20,022 bases of DNA from a virus: positions 1 to 20,022 of the IMG/VR virus record IMGVR_UViG_3300042934_000100; one strand, 5' to 3'. The notes beneath the pieces are model-generated. The model saw only the letters and a program-made list of their open reading frames with translations. It was not told the origin of the DNA and did no database searches. Below, piece by piece: positions 20,001 to 20,022 of this stretch (position 1 is its first letter; every line of letters starts with the position of its first letter). Position numbers and translations under genes: made by a program.

Positions 20001-20022
20001 AATTCTGCGGGGGCCTCTACCC
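20001..20022. repeat. Right inverted terminal repeat (ITR)
   Basis: This is the perfect reverse complement of bases 1-22, ending in CCC. It forms the second terminal origin for protein-primed replication. Its presence at the very end of the window indicates that the window is the whole genome. Confidence 0.95.

Noticed and set aside
19897-20022. 42-codon frame running to the right end without a stop
   Set aside because: It would end at the physical DNA terminus through the ITR, so it cannot be terminated normally; the A+T-rich sequence is better explained as origin DNA.

Overview
The window is a complete or near-complete linear genome of a small podovirus of the phi29 type that copies its DNA by protein priming. 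Its first and last 22 bases are perfect inverted copies of each other. It encodes a family B DNA polymerase of protein-primed size with an overlapping upstream gene of terminal-protein size. It also carries a nearly colinear set of phi29-like virion genes: scaffold, capsid, tail knob, portal, lower collar, appendages, tail peptidase and packaging ATPase. Every gene I accept is on the + strand, unlike phi29, whose early genes run against the late ones. A Gram-positive host is very likely, because both lytic enzymes are M23 peptidases and no Gram-negative spanin is visible. TTGACA/TAGNNT-like promoters and balanced base composition fit an actinobacterium, but the host is an inference.

Layout. 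(1) 1-770: left ITR and about 750 bases of non-coding DNA rich in dyads. (2) 771-4296: replication block with an SSB-like protein carrying its own terminator, a small zinc-ribbon protein, a DUF3850/ASCH-like protein, the putative terminal protein and the DNA polymerase. (3) 4297-5039: promoter, long leader, a small basic protein, then a 145-nt intergenic segment that can fold into a closed multi-branched RNA, followed by a strong terminator. (4) 5040-15642: virion block with scaffold, major capsid with an extended C-terminus, tail knob, portal, lower collar, two appendage proteins sharing an anchor domain, M23 tail peptidase and gp16-like ATPase. (5) 15639-17183: lysis block with a coiled-coil/TM protein, a two-TM holin candidate, an unknown protein and an M23 endolysin with a possible internal start. 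(6) 17193-18093: hairpin overlapping a promoter, then five small genes, four of them membrane-associated. (7) 18094-18427: terminator, a cluster of DnaA-box-like sites and a promoter. (8) 18428-19904: seven small genes of unknown function, some with Cys pairs, then the right ITR.

Most unusual features. The phi29-type ATPase normally needs a packaging RNA, and 4838-4982 is the best candidate for one here. A leader element (ATCGGGCAAAC followed by AAAGGA) sits in front of three separate genes, and its first 8 bases are complementary to the 3' arm of that candidate RNA. A tandem cluster of DnaA boxes occurs in a genome that should not need DnaA. The endolysin has a good ribosome binding site and ATG exactly at its linker/C-terminal-domain boundary. 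All family calls come from reading motifs and from remembered similarity to phi29 proteins; no database search was run.
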